Below, in pieces: positions 16,899-25,245 of a DNA stretch of 64,000 nucleotides; position 1 is the first letter of the stretch; each line of letters opens with the position of its first letter. Origin of the DNA: Fibrobacter succinogenes (lineage in GTDB: Bacteria > Fibrobacterota > Fibrobacteria > Fibrobacterales > Fibrobacteraceae); contig CACXXH010000003.1 in the NCBI GenBank assembly GCA_902771595.1, positions 1 through 64,000 of the forward strand, in the 5' to 3' direction. The position numbers were made by a program, and so were the translations under genes. The notes under the pieces were generated by a model, which saw only the letters and a list, made by a program, of their open reading frames with translations, was not told where the DNA came from and made no database searches.

Positions 16899-18791
16899 AT
16901 GAGGTTGTTTGCTGCGCTTTGTGCTGCCCTTTGCGCCACGATTGTGGCGTGCAGTTCTGCGCCTGCGAAGAAGAACGTAGACGCTGGTCCGGCCGAAGTT
17001 CCGGAACAGGCTGAGAGCGAATACCTGGTCGTGGCCCCGGGCAACCTCGATACGGCGCATGCCGCATTTATACAGGCGCTGGACCTGGAATTGCGAGGCC
17101 TCCAGCACGAAGCCGATTCCATGTGGATGCTCGCCTGGCGCTATGACCCGCGCAGCCGTTACCTTTCGTTCAAGGTGGCGCAGAAGATGCTCGCGGTCGG
17201 GGCCGATTCCGTCGCGTTCACCATCGCGAAACAGGCGAACAAACTGAAAGGCAAAAAGACCGTCTCGCAGTTCGAGACGATGGCGCACCTCTATTTGAAA
17301 GCGGGCGTCGCCGATTCCACACGCAAGTATTTTATGCTCGCCCTGGATTCCTCGAAATACCAGGACATGAAACTCTTGTACGACTACAGCCTGTTTCTCG
17401 AGGCCGTGCAGGACAAGAAGGAACTGGTACGCATCTACGACCTGCTGCTCCCGCAGACGAACTTCATCCAGTCGCTGCTTGGCCGCCAGGTGAACCTGCT
17501 CGTGGAACTCGGTCGCGATTCCGCTCTGGTCGATTTGTTCGAACGTGCGCACGAGGCGACCGGCCAGAAGGATAAGCTTGCGAGGATGGTGCAGGTGCTG
17601 GTAATCCAGAAACGCTATGCCGAAGTGCGCGCGATTGCGGATACCATCACGTCGTCCCTCGACGACGATGCAGTGATTATCGAACTGGCGTTGCTTTCTT
17701 ATGCGAACTCCCCGAAAGAGGAGACGCTGAAGTTCCTCAAGAAGAAATATTATACCGACGGCGTGCGGGTGCCGGAACTCCAGTACCACCTGGGAATTCT
17801 CGAGCACATGGAAGGCGAAGTCGACAGTGCATGGGCGCATCTGGAAGGCGTGCACCTGAAGCTCTCCCGTGACCGCTCTTACGGCGCGCAGGCCTGCAGG
17901 AACCTTTCCGCGATGGCGTTCGGCAAGAACAATCCCGAACTTGCGGTGATGTATGCGGAACGCGCGGATTCCCTGCTTTCGGGCGAAGGCAAGGTGTTCC
18001 TCGCGATTGCGCTCGGGACCGCGAAAAAATACGAGAAGGCTTATGCGCTTTTAGACTCCATGCTCGAGGTGTGGAGCCGCTGGCGTCCGCTGGAGGCGAT
18101 TGCGGATTCCGCCCAGATGGCGACCATCAAGGCGCGCGCTGCGGCGAAGTACCACAGTTTCCAGCGTGCATATGCCGATGTGCTCCTGCTCGAGGCGGGC
18201 AATATCGAGAAGCATTCCGCGAAGGATACGCTCAAGATGGCGAAGGCCCGCGAGCTGCGCACGAAGGCGGAACTCTTCTGGGAAAGCGTCATCGCCGAGG
18301 ATTCGCTGAACATTCAGGTGCGTTATGAGATGGCGATGAACTTGGAACGCCTGAACCGCATTGATGAATGTTTCGCGATGTTCGAATATATCGTGAGGTC
18401 CCCGCTTTTGGGCGAACTGGATTCCGCTTCGGTTTTCAACTACTACGGTTACACGCTCTTGAACCTGAACCGCAAACCCGGTGACGTGGAGAAGGGAATC
18501 GCGCTTGTGGACAGGGCTCTCTCGTCGTTCGCGCCGGGCAAGGCGCCCGATGCCATCAAGGATTCGAAGGCGTGGGGACTTTACAAGCAGGGCAAGTACC
18601 CGGAAGCGCTCGATCTCATGATGAAGATTGACGCGAAGATGTTCGACGGCGACAAGGACTACCTCGAGCACCTGGCGGCGATTCACGCCGCGCTCGGAAA
18701 CAGGACCGAAGCCGTCAAGGCGTACCGGCGGCTCTTGAAGGTGCGTCCGGGTGACCCGGAGGCGCTCAAGTACCTGAAAGGAAAGAAGTAG
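16899..18791 (+). CDS. TPR-repeat lipoprotein
   Basis: About 630 residues. The signal sequence ends in a lipobox (IVAC followed by SS), so it is probably anchored to the outer membrane. The rest is helical with repeated TPR-like pairs (for example EALDLMMKIDAKMFDGDKDYLEHLAAIHAALGN near the C-terminus, ending KVRPGDPEALKYLK). Start placed at the ATG at 16899, next to the signal sequence, rather than an upstream TTG. It follows the PASTA gene by 5 nt and precedes another lipoprotein by 3 nt, so the three are one operon, likely for envelope assembly. No specific partner is identifiable. Confidence 0.85.
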   Translation: MRLFAALCAALCATIVACSSAPAKKNVDAGPAEVPEQAESEYLVVAPGNLDTAHAAFIQALDLELRGLQHEADSMWMLAWRYDPRSRYLSFKVAQKMLAVGADSVAFTIAKQANKLKGKKTVSQFETMAHLYLKAGVADSTRKYFMLALDSSKYQDMKLLYDYSLFLEAVQDKKELVRIYDLLLPQTNFIQSLLGRQVNLLVELGRDSALVDLFERAHEATGQKDKLARMVQVLVIQKRYAEVRAIADTITSSLDDDAVIIELALLSYANSPKEETLKFLKKKYYTDGVRVPELQYHLGILEHMEGEVDSAWAHLEGVHLKLSRDRSYGAQACRNLSAMAFGKNNPELAVMYAERADSLLSGEGKVFLAIALGTAKKYEKAYALLDSMLEVWSRWRPLEAIADSAQMATIKARAAAKYHSFQRAYADVLLLEAGNIEKHSAKDTLKMAKARELRTKAELFWESVIAEDSLNIQVRYEMAMNLERLNRIDECFAMFEYIVRSPLLGELDSASVFNYYGYTLLNLNRKPGDVEKGIALVDRALSSFAPGKAPDAIKDSKAWGLYKQGKYPEALDLMMKIDAKMFDGDKDYLEHLAAIHAALGNRTEAVKAYRRLLKVRPGDPEALKYLKGKK

Positions 18792-18794
18792 GCT

Positions 18795-19559
18795 ATGCGC
18801 TTGGCTTCGGGGATTCGTGCGTGCATCTTGATGCTGGTGGTCCTGGCGTCGTGCTTTTTTACCGCCTGCGTGGGCACGAAACCAGCGTCTCCCCTTGCCT
18901 CCGATGAGCCTCTGGCTGCACCTCTCGATAGCCTCCGCGCGAAGATGTCGCTTACGCTTTTGGACGGGAACGGGAAGAACCGGAACTTGGACGCGGTGCT
19001 TTTTTCCGTGCCGGGCAAGCGCTACCGCATGGAAATTACGGGTCCGCTCGGGATAGGGGTCGCCTCGCTCCTGTGGCAGGAGGAAGGCTGGAAGATGACC
19101 TTCCCGACGGAAAAACTCTACATGAAGGGTGCGGGTTACATGGTGGGGCTTTTCGGTGAACCCTCCCTCCCGATGGTAAACATCCACCAGGTGGCTGCGC
19201 TATTCAAGGGAATCCTTTTGCCCGAGGGCTACGAGACGGTCGAACCGCCTGCGGATTCCACGCGGGTAGAAGGAGCCGTTTATGCCCGCGAGACGACGGG
19301 ACGCTCGTTCACGTTTGCGAAGGAAGGCGCGCATGTGGCGTGGCTTTCGCGCACGGGCGGCGACGGCAGGTCCGAAACCATCCGTTACTTTGACTACAAA
19401 GAATTCGAGGGCGTCGAAATGCCTTCTCGAATCGTGTTCGAGCGCGGCAGCGAGAAGTTCCTCGAAATCCGCGTGAAGAAAGTGAGCCGCAACAAGTCTT
19501 TTACCCCCGGCACCTGGCGCCTTACCGTTCCCAGGAGTTACAAGCCCGTCGGGGAGTGA
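18795..19559 (+). CDS. LolB/DUF4292-like lipoprotein
   Basis: 254 residues with a lipobox FTAC near residue 26. The mature part resembles the LolB/LolA-like half-barrel that carries lipoproteins or lipids in the periplasm: LRAKMSLTLLDGNGK, FSVPGKRYRMEITGPLGIGVASLLW, and a late segment FDYKEFEGVEMPSRIVFERG typical of DUF4292. Last gene of the purA-crp-PASTA-TPR run. The assignment rests on pattern, so function in lipoprotein transport is tentative. Confidence 0.7.
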   Translation: MRLASGIRACILMLVVLASCFFTACVGTKPASPLASDEPLAAPLDSLRAKMSLTLLDGNGKNRNLDAVLFSVPGKRYRMEITGPLGIGVASLLWQEEGWKMTFPTEKLYMKGAGYMVGLFGEPSLPMVNIHQVAALFKGILLPEGYETVEPPADSTRVEGAVYARETTGRSFTFAKEGAHVAWLSRTGGDGRSETIRYFDYKEFEGVEMPSRIVFERGSEKFLEIRVKKVSRNKSFTPGTWRLTVPRSYKPVGE

Positions 19560-19591
19560 TTTTTTAGCTGCTTTTTTTGTAAATTGTAACT

Positions 19592-22500
19592 ATGAAGTTT
19601 AATGCGACAATATTTGCATTGTTTTTGTGTGTGCTGGCTTTTGCGCCGAAATCATTCTCTGCCGATACGCTGCAGGTGTTTGCGCTCCGCATCCAGTTTC
19701 AGGAAGAAAAGACGGATAACTCGCTCACTACGGGCACGGGTGTTTTCGGTTCCGACAAGAAGGACAAGGATGCCTACAGTCTCGATCCTCCCGATCGTCG
19801 CGGTACGGCCTCGTACTGGCTCAAGCATTTTGAATTTGCGAACAATTACTTCAAGGCGGTGAGCGGCGGGAACCTCGTCATTGACGCCCGCATTTTCCCC
19901 GATCCCTCGACGGGTTCGTCGGTGTACACGCTCGACAAGCAGATTATCGACTACAACCGTACGAGCAAGAAGAAGGGCGAAAAGACCGCCGAGTACGACG
20001 AGGCGCGCAGTCGCGATTACCTGACGTTCATTTACGATGCCATCGCCGAGGCGAGCAAAGATACTTCGGCCCAGTCCCCGTTCCGAATTCCGCTTTCGAA
20101 AAACCCGAACGTGAAGCGTGCTTACATGATTATCCATGCGGGCGCGAGCAGGCTCGTGGACGGTGGCAGCATGGGTACGAAGGGTGCCGACACTCCGGGC
20201 GACTTCATGGATATATATATAAGCGGTGACGATTGGCAGTACCTGCTGCCCGATTCCGCGAAGGCCAAGACGGCGAAGGCTATAACCGGTTTCAACAGTC
20301 TGGGCGATACGGCGACGACGGGTATCTACATCCCGAAGGCCGTGCAGGACACTATCCGTTCGGTGATGGTTTTGAGCGAGACGGCGTCGCAGGACGGCCT
20401 CAACTGGGGCGTGAACGGCATTCTCGTGAACCAGCTCGCGCGTGAAATCGGGTTGCCGAACACATATGACGTGGTGAAGGGCATCAGCCGCCTCGGGTAC
20501 TACGACGTGATGGATTTTGCGGGCTACAATGCGGGTAACGGGTTTATGCCCTCGCTGCCTGCGGCCTGGGAACGCTCCTACATGGGCTGGTCTCAGGTGA
20601 AGGAAGTGCGCCCGGTGGCGGGCAAGCCTGTGAAGGTGGATATCGCTGCCGCGGGTACCGGCCTCGGGACCGAAATCGTGAAGGTGCCGCTCAGCGCGAG
20701 CGAATACCTGCTGATTGAAAACCGCCAGCGCAGTTGGGACAAGGACGGAAAGGTCAGCGTCATTCTGGGCTCGGCGAGCGAAGATTCCGATACTACCTGG
20801 CGCACCGTTACCGTCGACAGCCTGAGCAAGGTTTTCGAGGACAGCACGTGCAACGAAAAGGGCAAGTGCGTGGTGAACAAGATGAAGGCGAAGGGCCTGA
20901 TTGTCGGGCTGAGCAGCTACGATGCGGGGCTCCCCGCGAGCGGTATCGTGGTGTGGCGCGTGAACGACTGGTACCTGCGCGAAACTTTGCAGTATGGCCT
21001 CGCGAACTTGTGGGGCGGCGATACGCTTCGCGACCACCAGTTCGGAGTTGCGATGGTGGAAGCCGACGGAATTCTTTCCATAGGCAAGTCTTTCAAGAAC
21101 GCTCTTGGCGAAGATACGTACGATTACGGCTCGGGTACCGACCTGCTGCCGCACAAGCGTTTCCCCAACAAGTCTGGAGAAAAGTTTAAGCAGGTCACGG
21201 AGATTGGCCCTTCGGGTTATGCGAATACGATGACGACGCAGGGCGGCTATACCGGCATCAAGATTACGGTGGATGTTCCGAAGAAGGCCCGCGAAGAAAA
21301 GACTGCGAATGCGTTCCAGGGCGATAGCGTCATCAACTATGCGTCGCTTGTGTTGAGCGTGACCATCAGCGTCGACGACGGGCGCCTTTCTGGCGGCGAG
21401 TTCCCGCGCGACGTGGGTCTTGCAAGTGCCGTGCGCGGTGCCGTGTTCGTGAACGACCTCGAGAATGAGGGCGAGAAGATTGTCGTAATCGGTGCGGAAG
21501 ACGGTACGTTGCAGGCGTTCAGCGCTCTGGGTGATACTTTGTTCCCTGCGGATACGGCGATTGTGCGCAAGTCGCTTACCCGCGACAGTGCCGAGAAGGA
21601 AATCCCGCTGTATCGCGTGGGCCCGAATTTTGGCCCGCTGGTGGGTATGGCGAGCGATGGCAAGAGCGTCTTCAGCTTGCATGAGAAAAAGCTCGTGAAG
21701 GTGAATTTCTGGGACGGTGTCCCCTCGGTGCAGGAACTGGACGTGAAGTCCGCGACGGCAGGGCCGATGTTCCATGATGGGGATATTCTGTTTGCCGACA
21801 AGAACGGCATTACCCGCATGAATGGCGCCAAGTTCGAGATTCCGGAGTCGGGCCCCGTGAACGGTAAACTGAAAAATGTTACCGATATGGCTTATTGTGG
21901 CAAAGATGCCCACAGTGGTGAAGCGATTTTTGCTTACGTGACTGCGGACGGCTACCTCCATGTCCAGGAACTGAACAGGCAGTTGAATGGTGTTTCTGGT
22001 GAAAAGTGGCGCCTCGCCTGTACCGACCTCGACCGCGATGAAATGCCCGAGGTCATTGCCGTGGGAAGTCGCGGGACGGTGACCGCGGTGACTGTTCGCG
22101 ATATTCACAAGACGTATTCCACGGATGTGACGAAGTGGACCAAGAATTACAAGCGCGGCAATGTGTTTGTCGATTCCTCCCGCATTCGGGAAGAAACTTC
22201 CGGCATTGCGATTGGCGATATCAACGGCGACAAGTATCCCGAAGTCGTGTTCCTGGGCGACAACCTGGTGTATGCGATTGACCATTCGGGACTCCCGATT
22301 GCCGGCTTCCCGGTGAAGATTTCCCGCGGTACGCCTGTTACGGGATTTATGAGCGACCCGATCCTTGTTGACGTGACGGGCGACGATACTCCCGAAATTC
22401 TCGTGCCGAGCAGTGACGGTCTCGTGTATGCGTTTACGGGCAAGGGCCAGCAGGTGGCAGACCAGTTCCCGCTTGCTGCCGGCAGCTTCGAATATCAGGA

Positions 22501-23029
22501 TTCCCTCGGAACGGTATTCCCGATGAGCATCTTCGTCGCGAACGTGGTGCCCGACAAGAAGTCTGCGGGTCCCGAACTCTATACCCTGCACCGCAACAGC
22601 CTCTCTGCATTCCGCCTGCGCAGGGCTTCCGTAAATGCGGCCAAGTCTCCGGCGGCATGGACGCTCCCCGCGGGTGGCGACGCCCGTACCGGCTTCTTTG
22701 ATGCCTCCAAGCTCGGCGGCGTGGAAAAGGCAACCGAGAAGGATGAAATTGGCGAGTTCTTCGTGTTCCCGAACCCGGTACGCGGTGGAAATGCGAAGGC
22801 CCGATTCGAGATTGGCGCAAAGGCGAAGAATGCCACCCTCGAGTTCTACGACATTACGGGGCTTTGCGTGTTCAAGGTCAGGATGGATGAACCTGTGCAG
22901 GGCCGCAACCAGTTTGAAAATCTCGACCTGAAGCACCTCGGGTCCGCCGTATATACGGCGAAACTCCAGGTCAAGTTCGAGAGCGGAAAGACAAAGAAGA
23001 AACTCTATCGCGTCGGCGTGATTAAGTGA
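19592..23029 (+). CDS. Secreted M6 peptidase-like protein with degenerate zinc motif and C-terminal sorting domain
   Basis: 1145 residues with a Sec signal (cleavage after SFSA). The first 400 residues align in pattern with M6/immune-inhibitor-A-like peptidases: an N-terminal RIQFQEEKTDN, later GLPNTYDV, then YDVMDFAGYN and AAWERSYMGW. Where active members have HExxHxxG, this one reads NQLAREIG, so all zinc ligands of that motif are lost and it is probably not a protease. Residues about 650-1000 hold FG-GAP/VCBS-like repeats (DINGDKYPEVV, DVTGDDTPEIL). The end (FFVFPNPVRGGNAKA... to LYRVGVIK) looks like a type IX-type sorting domain. Start sits 6 nt after TAAATT. Confidence 0.78.
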   Translation: MKFNATIFALFLCVLAFAPKSFSADTLQVFALRIQFQEEKTDNSLTTGTGVFGSDKKDKDAYSLDPPDRRGTASYWLKHFEFANNYFKAVSGGNLVIDARIFPDPSTGSSVYTLDKQIIDYNRTSKKKGEKTAEYDEARSRDYLTFIYDAIAEASKDTSAQSPFRIPLSKNPNVKRAYMIIHAGASRLVDGGSMGTKGADTPGDFMDIYISGDDWQYLLPDSAKAKTAKAITGFNSLGDTATTGIYIPKAVQDTIRSVMVLSETASQDGLNWGVNGILVNQLAREIGLPNTYDVVKGISRLGYYDVMDFAGYNAGNGFMPSLPAAWERSYMGWSQVKEVRPVAGKPVKVDIAAAGTGLGTEIVKVPLSASEYLLIENRQRSWDKDGKVSVILGSASEDSDTTWRTVTVDSLSKVFEDSTCNEKGKCVVNKMKAKGLIVGLSSYDAGLPASGIVVWRVNDWYLRETLQYGLANLWGGDTLRDHQFGVAMVEADGILSIGKSFKNALGEDTYDYGSGTDLLPHKRFPNKSGEKFKQVTEIGPSGYANTMTTQGGYTGIKITVDVPKKAREEKTANAFQGDSVINYASLVLSVTISVDDGRLSGGEFPRDVGLASAVRGAVFVNDLENEGEKIVVIGAEDGTLQAFSALGDTLFPADTAIVRKSLTRDSAEKEIPLYRVGPNFGPLVGMASDGKSVFSLHEKKLVKVNFWDGVPSVQELDVKSATAGPMFHDGDILFADKNGITRMNGAKFEIPESGPVNGKLKNVTDMAYCGKDAHSGEAIFAYVTADGYLHVQELNRQLNGVSGEKWRLACTDLDRDEMPEVIAVGSRGTVTAVTVRDIHKTYSTDVTKWTKNYKRGNVFVDSSRIREETSGIAIGDINGDKYPEVVFLGDNLVYAIDHSGLPIAGFPVKISRGTPVTGFMSDPILVDVTGDDTPEILVPSSDGLVYAFTGKGQQVADQFPLAAGSFEYQDSLGTVFPMSIFVANVVPDKKSAGPELYTLHRNSLSAFRLRRASVNAAKSPAAWTLPAGGDARTGFFDASKLGGVEKATEKDEIGEFFVFPNPVRGGNAKARFEIGAKAKNATLEFYDITGLCVFKVRMDEPVQGRNQFENLDLKHLGSAVYTAKLQVKFESGKTKKKLYRVGVIK

Positions 23030-23036
23030 CGCTAGA

Positions 23037-23933
23037 ATGAATATGAATAGGATTGCGTACAAATTAACCATTTCGGGCGCCTTGTCTGCACTCCTGTTTT
23101 TCCTCGCTGCTTGTTCGACAGGCGGGGAACCTGTTGAACTCGATACGAATGTCGAATTCGGGCATCGCAGCTCTGGCGGCGATGTCGTAAAATCCTCCTC
23201 TTCGCAGGGAAATTCTGGCGGGGATTCCTTGGATTCGCTTGTGGAATGGAGCGCGGTCCCCTCGATGGTATTTGCCAGGAGTGGTGTTTCCTTTTCCGTA
23301 AATGCCTTCGGGATTTCGGCGACCGAGGTGACGCAGGGCCTGTACGTAAAGATGATGGGTGATATGCCGAGCCAGAATTATGCGCGCGATGATTATCCAA
23401 TCGAGAACGTGAACTGGTATCAGGCGGTACTCTTCTGCAACGAATATTCCAAGTACCTGGGGCTCGATACCGCCTATGTTTATACGTCTGTAGGCGAAAA
23501 AAGCTTCCTTGCGGACTTGTCCATTGACTACGGCGCAGAAAGTATCAGGCTCCCGACCGAGATGGAATGGGAAGTCGCGGCGCGCGGCGGAACGACATCG
23601 ACGTATTACTGGGGAAACGATGTCGCATCCAAATATGCTTATTACGGACAAAATAAAGGCCCCGCAGAAGTGGCCGATCGAATCGATAACGCCTATTCGC
23701 TATACGATATGGCGGGCAACGTCGCCGAATGGGTAAATGACTGGTATGGCGCGTTCCCGACAAAGGAATCGAAAAATTATACGGGCGTGTCGCAGGGCTC
23801 GTCTCGCGTGGTGCGTGGTGGTGGTTGGAACGATCCCATCAAGGATTGCGCTCCCGATGTACGCGAAAAGAAGGATCCTCTCTACGCATCGCACGCTCTC
23901 GGGTTCCGCGTCGTTTACTCTAAGGGCTTCTAG
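23037..23933 (+). CDS. SUMF1/FGE-fold lipoprotein
   Basis: 298 residues with lipobox LAAC and a short Ser-rich linker. The domain is the formylglycine-generating-enzyme (SUMF1) fold: ATEVTQGLYVKMMGD, PIENVNWYQAVLFCNEYSK, LPTEMEWEVAARGG, YDMAGNVAEWVNDWYG and VVRGGGWND are its conserved blocks. The paired catalytic cysteines of true sulfatase-modifying enzymes are not apparent, so this is likely one of the Fibrobacter-type secreted SUMF1 proteins of unknown role. It starts 7 nt after the M6-like gene and is probably co-transcribed with it. Confidence 0.85.
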   Translation: MNMNRIAYKLTISGALSALLFFLAACSTGGEPVELDTNVEFGHRSSGGDVVKSSSSQGNSGGDSLDSLVEWSAVPSMVFARSGVSFSVNAFGISATEVTQGLYVKMMGDMPSQNYARDDYPIENVNWYQAVLFCNEYSKYLGLDTAYVYTSVGEKSFLADLSIDYGAESIRLPTEMEWEVAARGGTTSTYYWGNDVASKYAYYGQNKGPAEVADRIDNAYSLYDMAGNVAEWVNDWYGAFPTKESKNYTGVSQGSSRVVRGGGWNDPIKDCAPDVREKKDPLYASHALGFRVVYSKGF

Positions 23934-23954
23934 ACGCTTTGTAGCGTGTGCTTT

Positions 23955-23990
23955 GTAGCGAAGTGTCGTTGCCTTCGCACAAATTTTTTT
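23955..23990 (+). terminator. Terminator after the SUMF1 gene
   Basis: GCGAAG (958-963 of the 23-kb block) pairs with CTTCGC (973-978), extended by TGT/ACA across a bulge, then seven T at 23984-23990. It separates the M6-SUMF1 operon from the next gene. Confidence 0.6.
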
Positions 23991-24004
23991 AGATTATTCT
24001 TTAT

Positions 24005-24463
24005 ATGAGGAATTTGTTTTATACAGGTCTTTTCGCAGGCCTATTCTCGTGTGCGATGTTCAGTGCATGCTCGCAAGAAGAAAAAAACGCGCCGCTTCCG
24101 GATTTGCCGAAGGTCGAGCTCCCCAAGGGACTTGCCGGCCTCTATGTCGGGCGACTGCCGTGCGATAATTGCAAGGCGCGTATGGTGCGCATGGAAATAG
24201 CCGAAGACAGTTCCGTTTCTGTTGTGGAAACCGTGATTGTAGATACGGCGAAAGCCGATTCGCTGAAGGGCAGGTTTTCGCAGGTTGAAGGCAAGGTCGT
24301 AGTTGCGCTGGACAATGGCGCAAAGTGGAATTTCCAGGTGGGTAATTCCGGTGCGCTTTCCCTTTTGACCGGAACGGGCGAGGTTTACCGCGACGAGAAC
24401 GGCATGCCGGCGGACCTGATAAGGATTATCAACAAACCGAAAGTTGAAGGAGAAAAACCCTAA
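24005..24463 (+). CDS. NlpE-like lipoprotein
   Basis: 152 residues. The lipobox FSAC is near residue 20, and the mature start LPKGLAGLYVGRLPCDNCKARMVRMEI matches the N-terminal domain of NlpE, including the CxxC pair. NlpE signals surface contact and lipoprotein-trafficking stress to the Cpx system in Enterobacteria; here no Cpx pair is present, but a response regulator starts at the very next base (stop and start codons overlap). Only the N-terminal NlpE domain is present. The stress-sensing role is inference from the family. Confidence 0.78.
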   Translation: MRNLFYTGLFAGLFSCAMFSACSQEEKNAPLPDLPKVELPKGLAGLYVGRLPCDNCKARMVRMEIAEDSSVSVVETVIVDTAKADSLKGRFSQVEGKVVVALDNGAKWNFQVGNSGALSLLTGTGEVYRDENGMPADLIRIINKPKVEGEKP

Positions 24464-25233
24464 TGCAGGCAAGAACTCTAATTATCGATGACGAACCGCT
24501 TGCGCGCATGCGCATTCGCTCGCTTCTCGAAAAGTTTTCGGAAGATCTCGAAATTATCGACGAGGCGTCTTCGGGTAGCCAAGCTATCTCCAAGATAAAC
24601 GAACTTGCCCCCGATGTTGTGTTCCTGGACATCCAGATGCCCGACATGGACGCCTTCGAGGTCCTGAAGAACGTGGACGAAGACATTATGCCGCTCATCG
24701 TGTTCACGACGGCTTACGAGAATTTTGCGCTCCGCGCCTATGAGGAAAATACGGTGGATTACCTGCTGAAGCCGGTGGACCCCGAGCGCCTCGAGAGCAC
24801 GATGGAAAAACTGCGCAAGCGCTTGCCCGATATCGAGGCGACGAACCAGATGCCTGCGGATTTCTCGTGGGAAAAGTTCCGTTCCCTCATGGCGATGGGC
24901 GACCAGTACCTGCAGCGCGTCCAGGTCAAGATTGGCGACCGCATCTTGCTCGTGAGCGTGGACGAAATTATCCGCTTCCACAGCGAGGAAAAGTACACCA
25001 CCATCTATACGCCCACGAACCAATACGTCATCGACACGCCGCTCGTGGATCTCGAGAAGAAACTCGACCCGCGCCAGTTCGTGCGTGTGCACCGCGCTCA
25101 TCTTGTAGCCATCGACTACATCGCCGAAATCCGCAAGACGGACTCGAGCAGGCTGAATGTCATTTTGCGCGACAAGGACCATACGCAGATTCTTGTGAGC
25201 CGCAACTTCGTGAAGACCGTTCGCAATCTATAA
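24463..25233 (+). CDS. LytTR-family response regulator
   Basis: 256 residues. A receiver domain (residues 1-120) carries the acidic pair at DDEP and the phospho-acceptor Asp in VFLDIQMPD near residue 54, with the later TTAYE and LLKPV. A C-terminal LytTR DNA-binding domain follows (about 150-255: VDEIIRFHSEEKYTTIY, FVRVHRAHLVAIDYI). No sensor kinase is nearby, so its partner is elsewhere. Its start overlaps the stop of the NlpE-like lipoprotein, and signal peptidase I follows 12 nt later, suggesting an envelope-stress operon. Confidence 0.93.
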   Translation: MQARTLIIDDEPLARMRIRSLLEKFSEDLEIIDEASSGSQAISKINELAPDVVFLDIQMPDMDAFEVLKNVDEDIMPLIVFTTAYENFALRAYEENTVDYLLKPVDPERLESTMEKLRKRLPDIEATNQMPADFSWEKFRSLMAMGDQYLQRVQVKIGDRILLVSVDEIIRFHSEEKYTTIYTPTNQYVIDTPLVDLEKKLDPRQFVRVHRAHLVAIDYIAEIRKTDSSRLNVILRDKDHTQILVSRNFVKTVRNL

Positions 25234-25245
25234 TTCTGGAATCAT

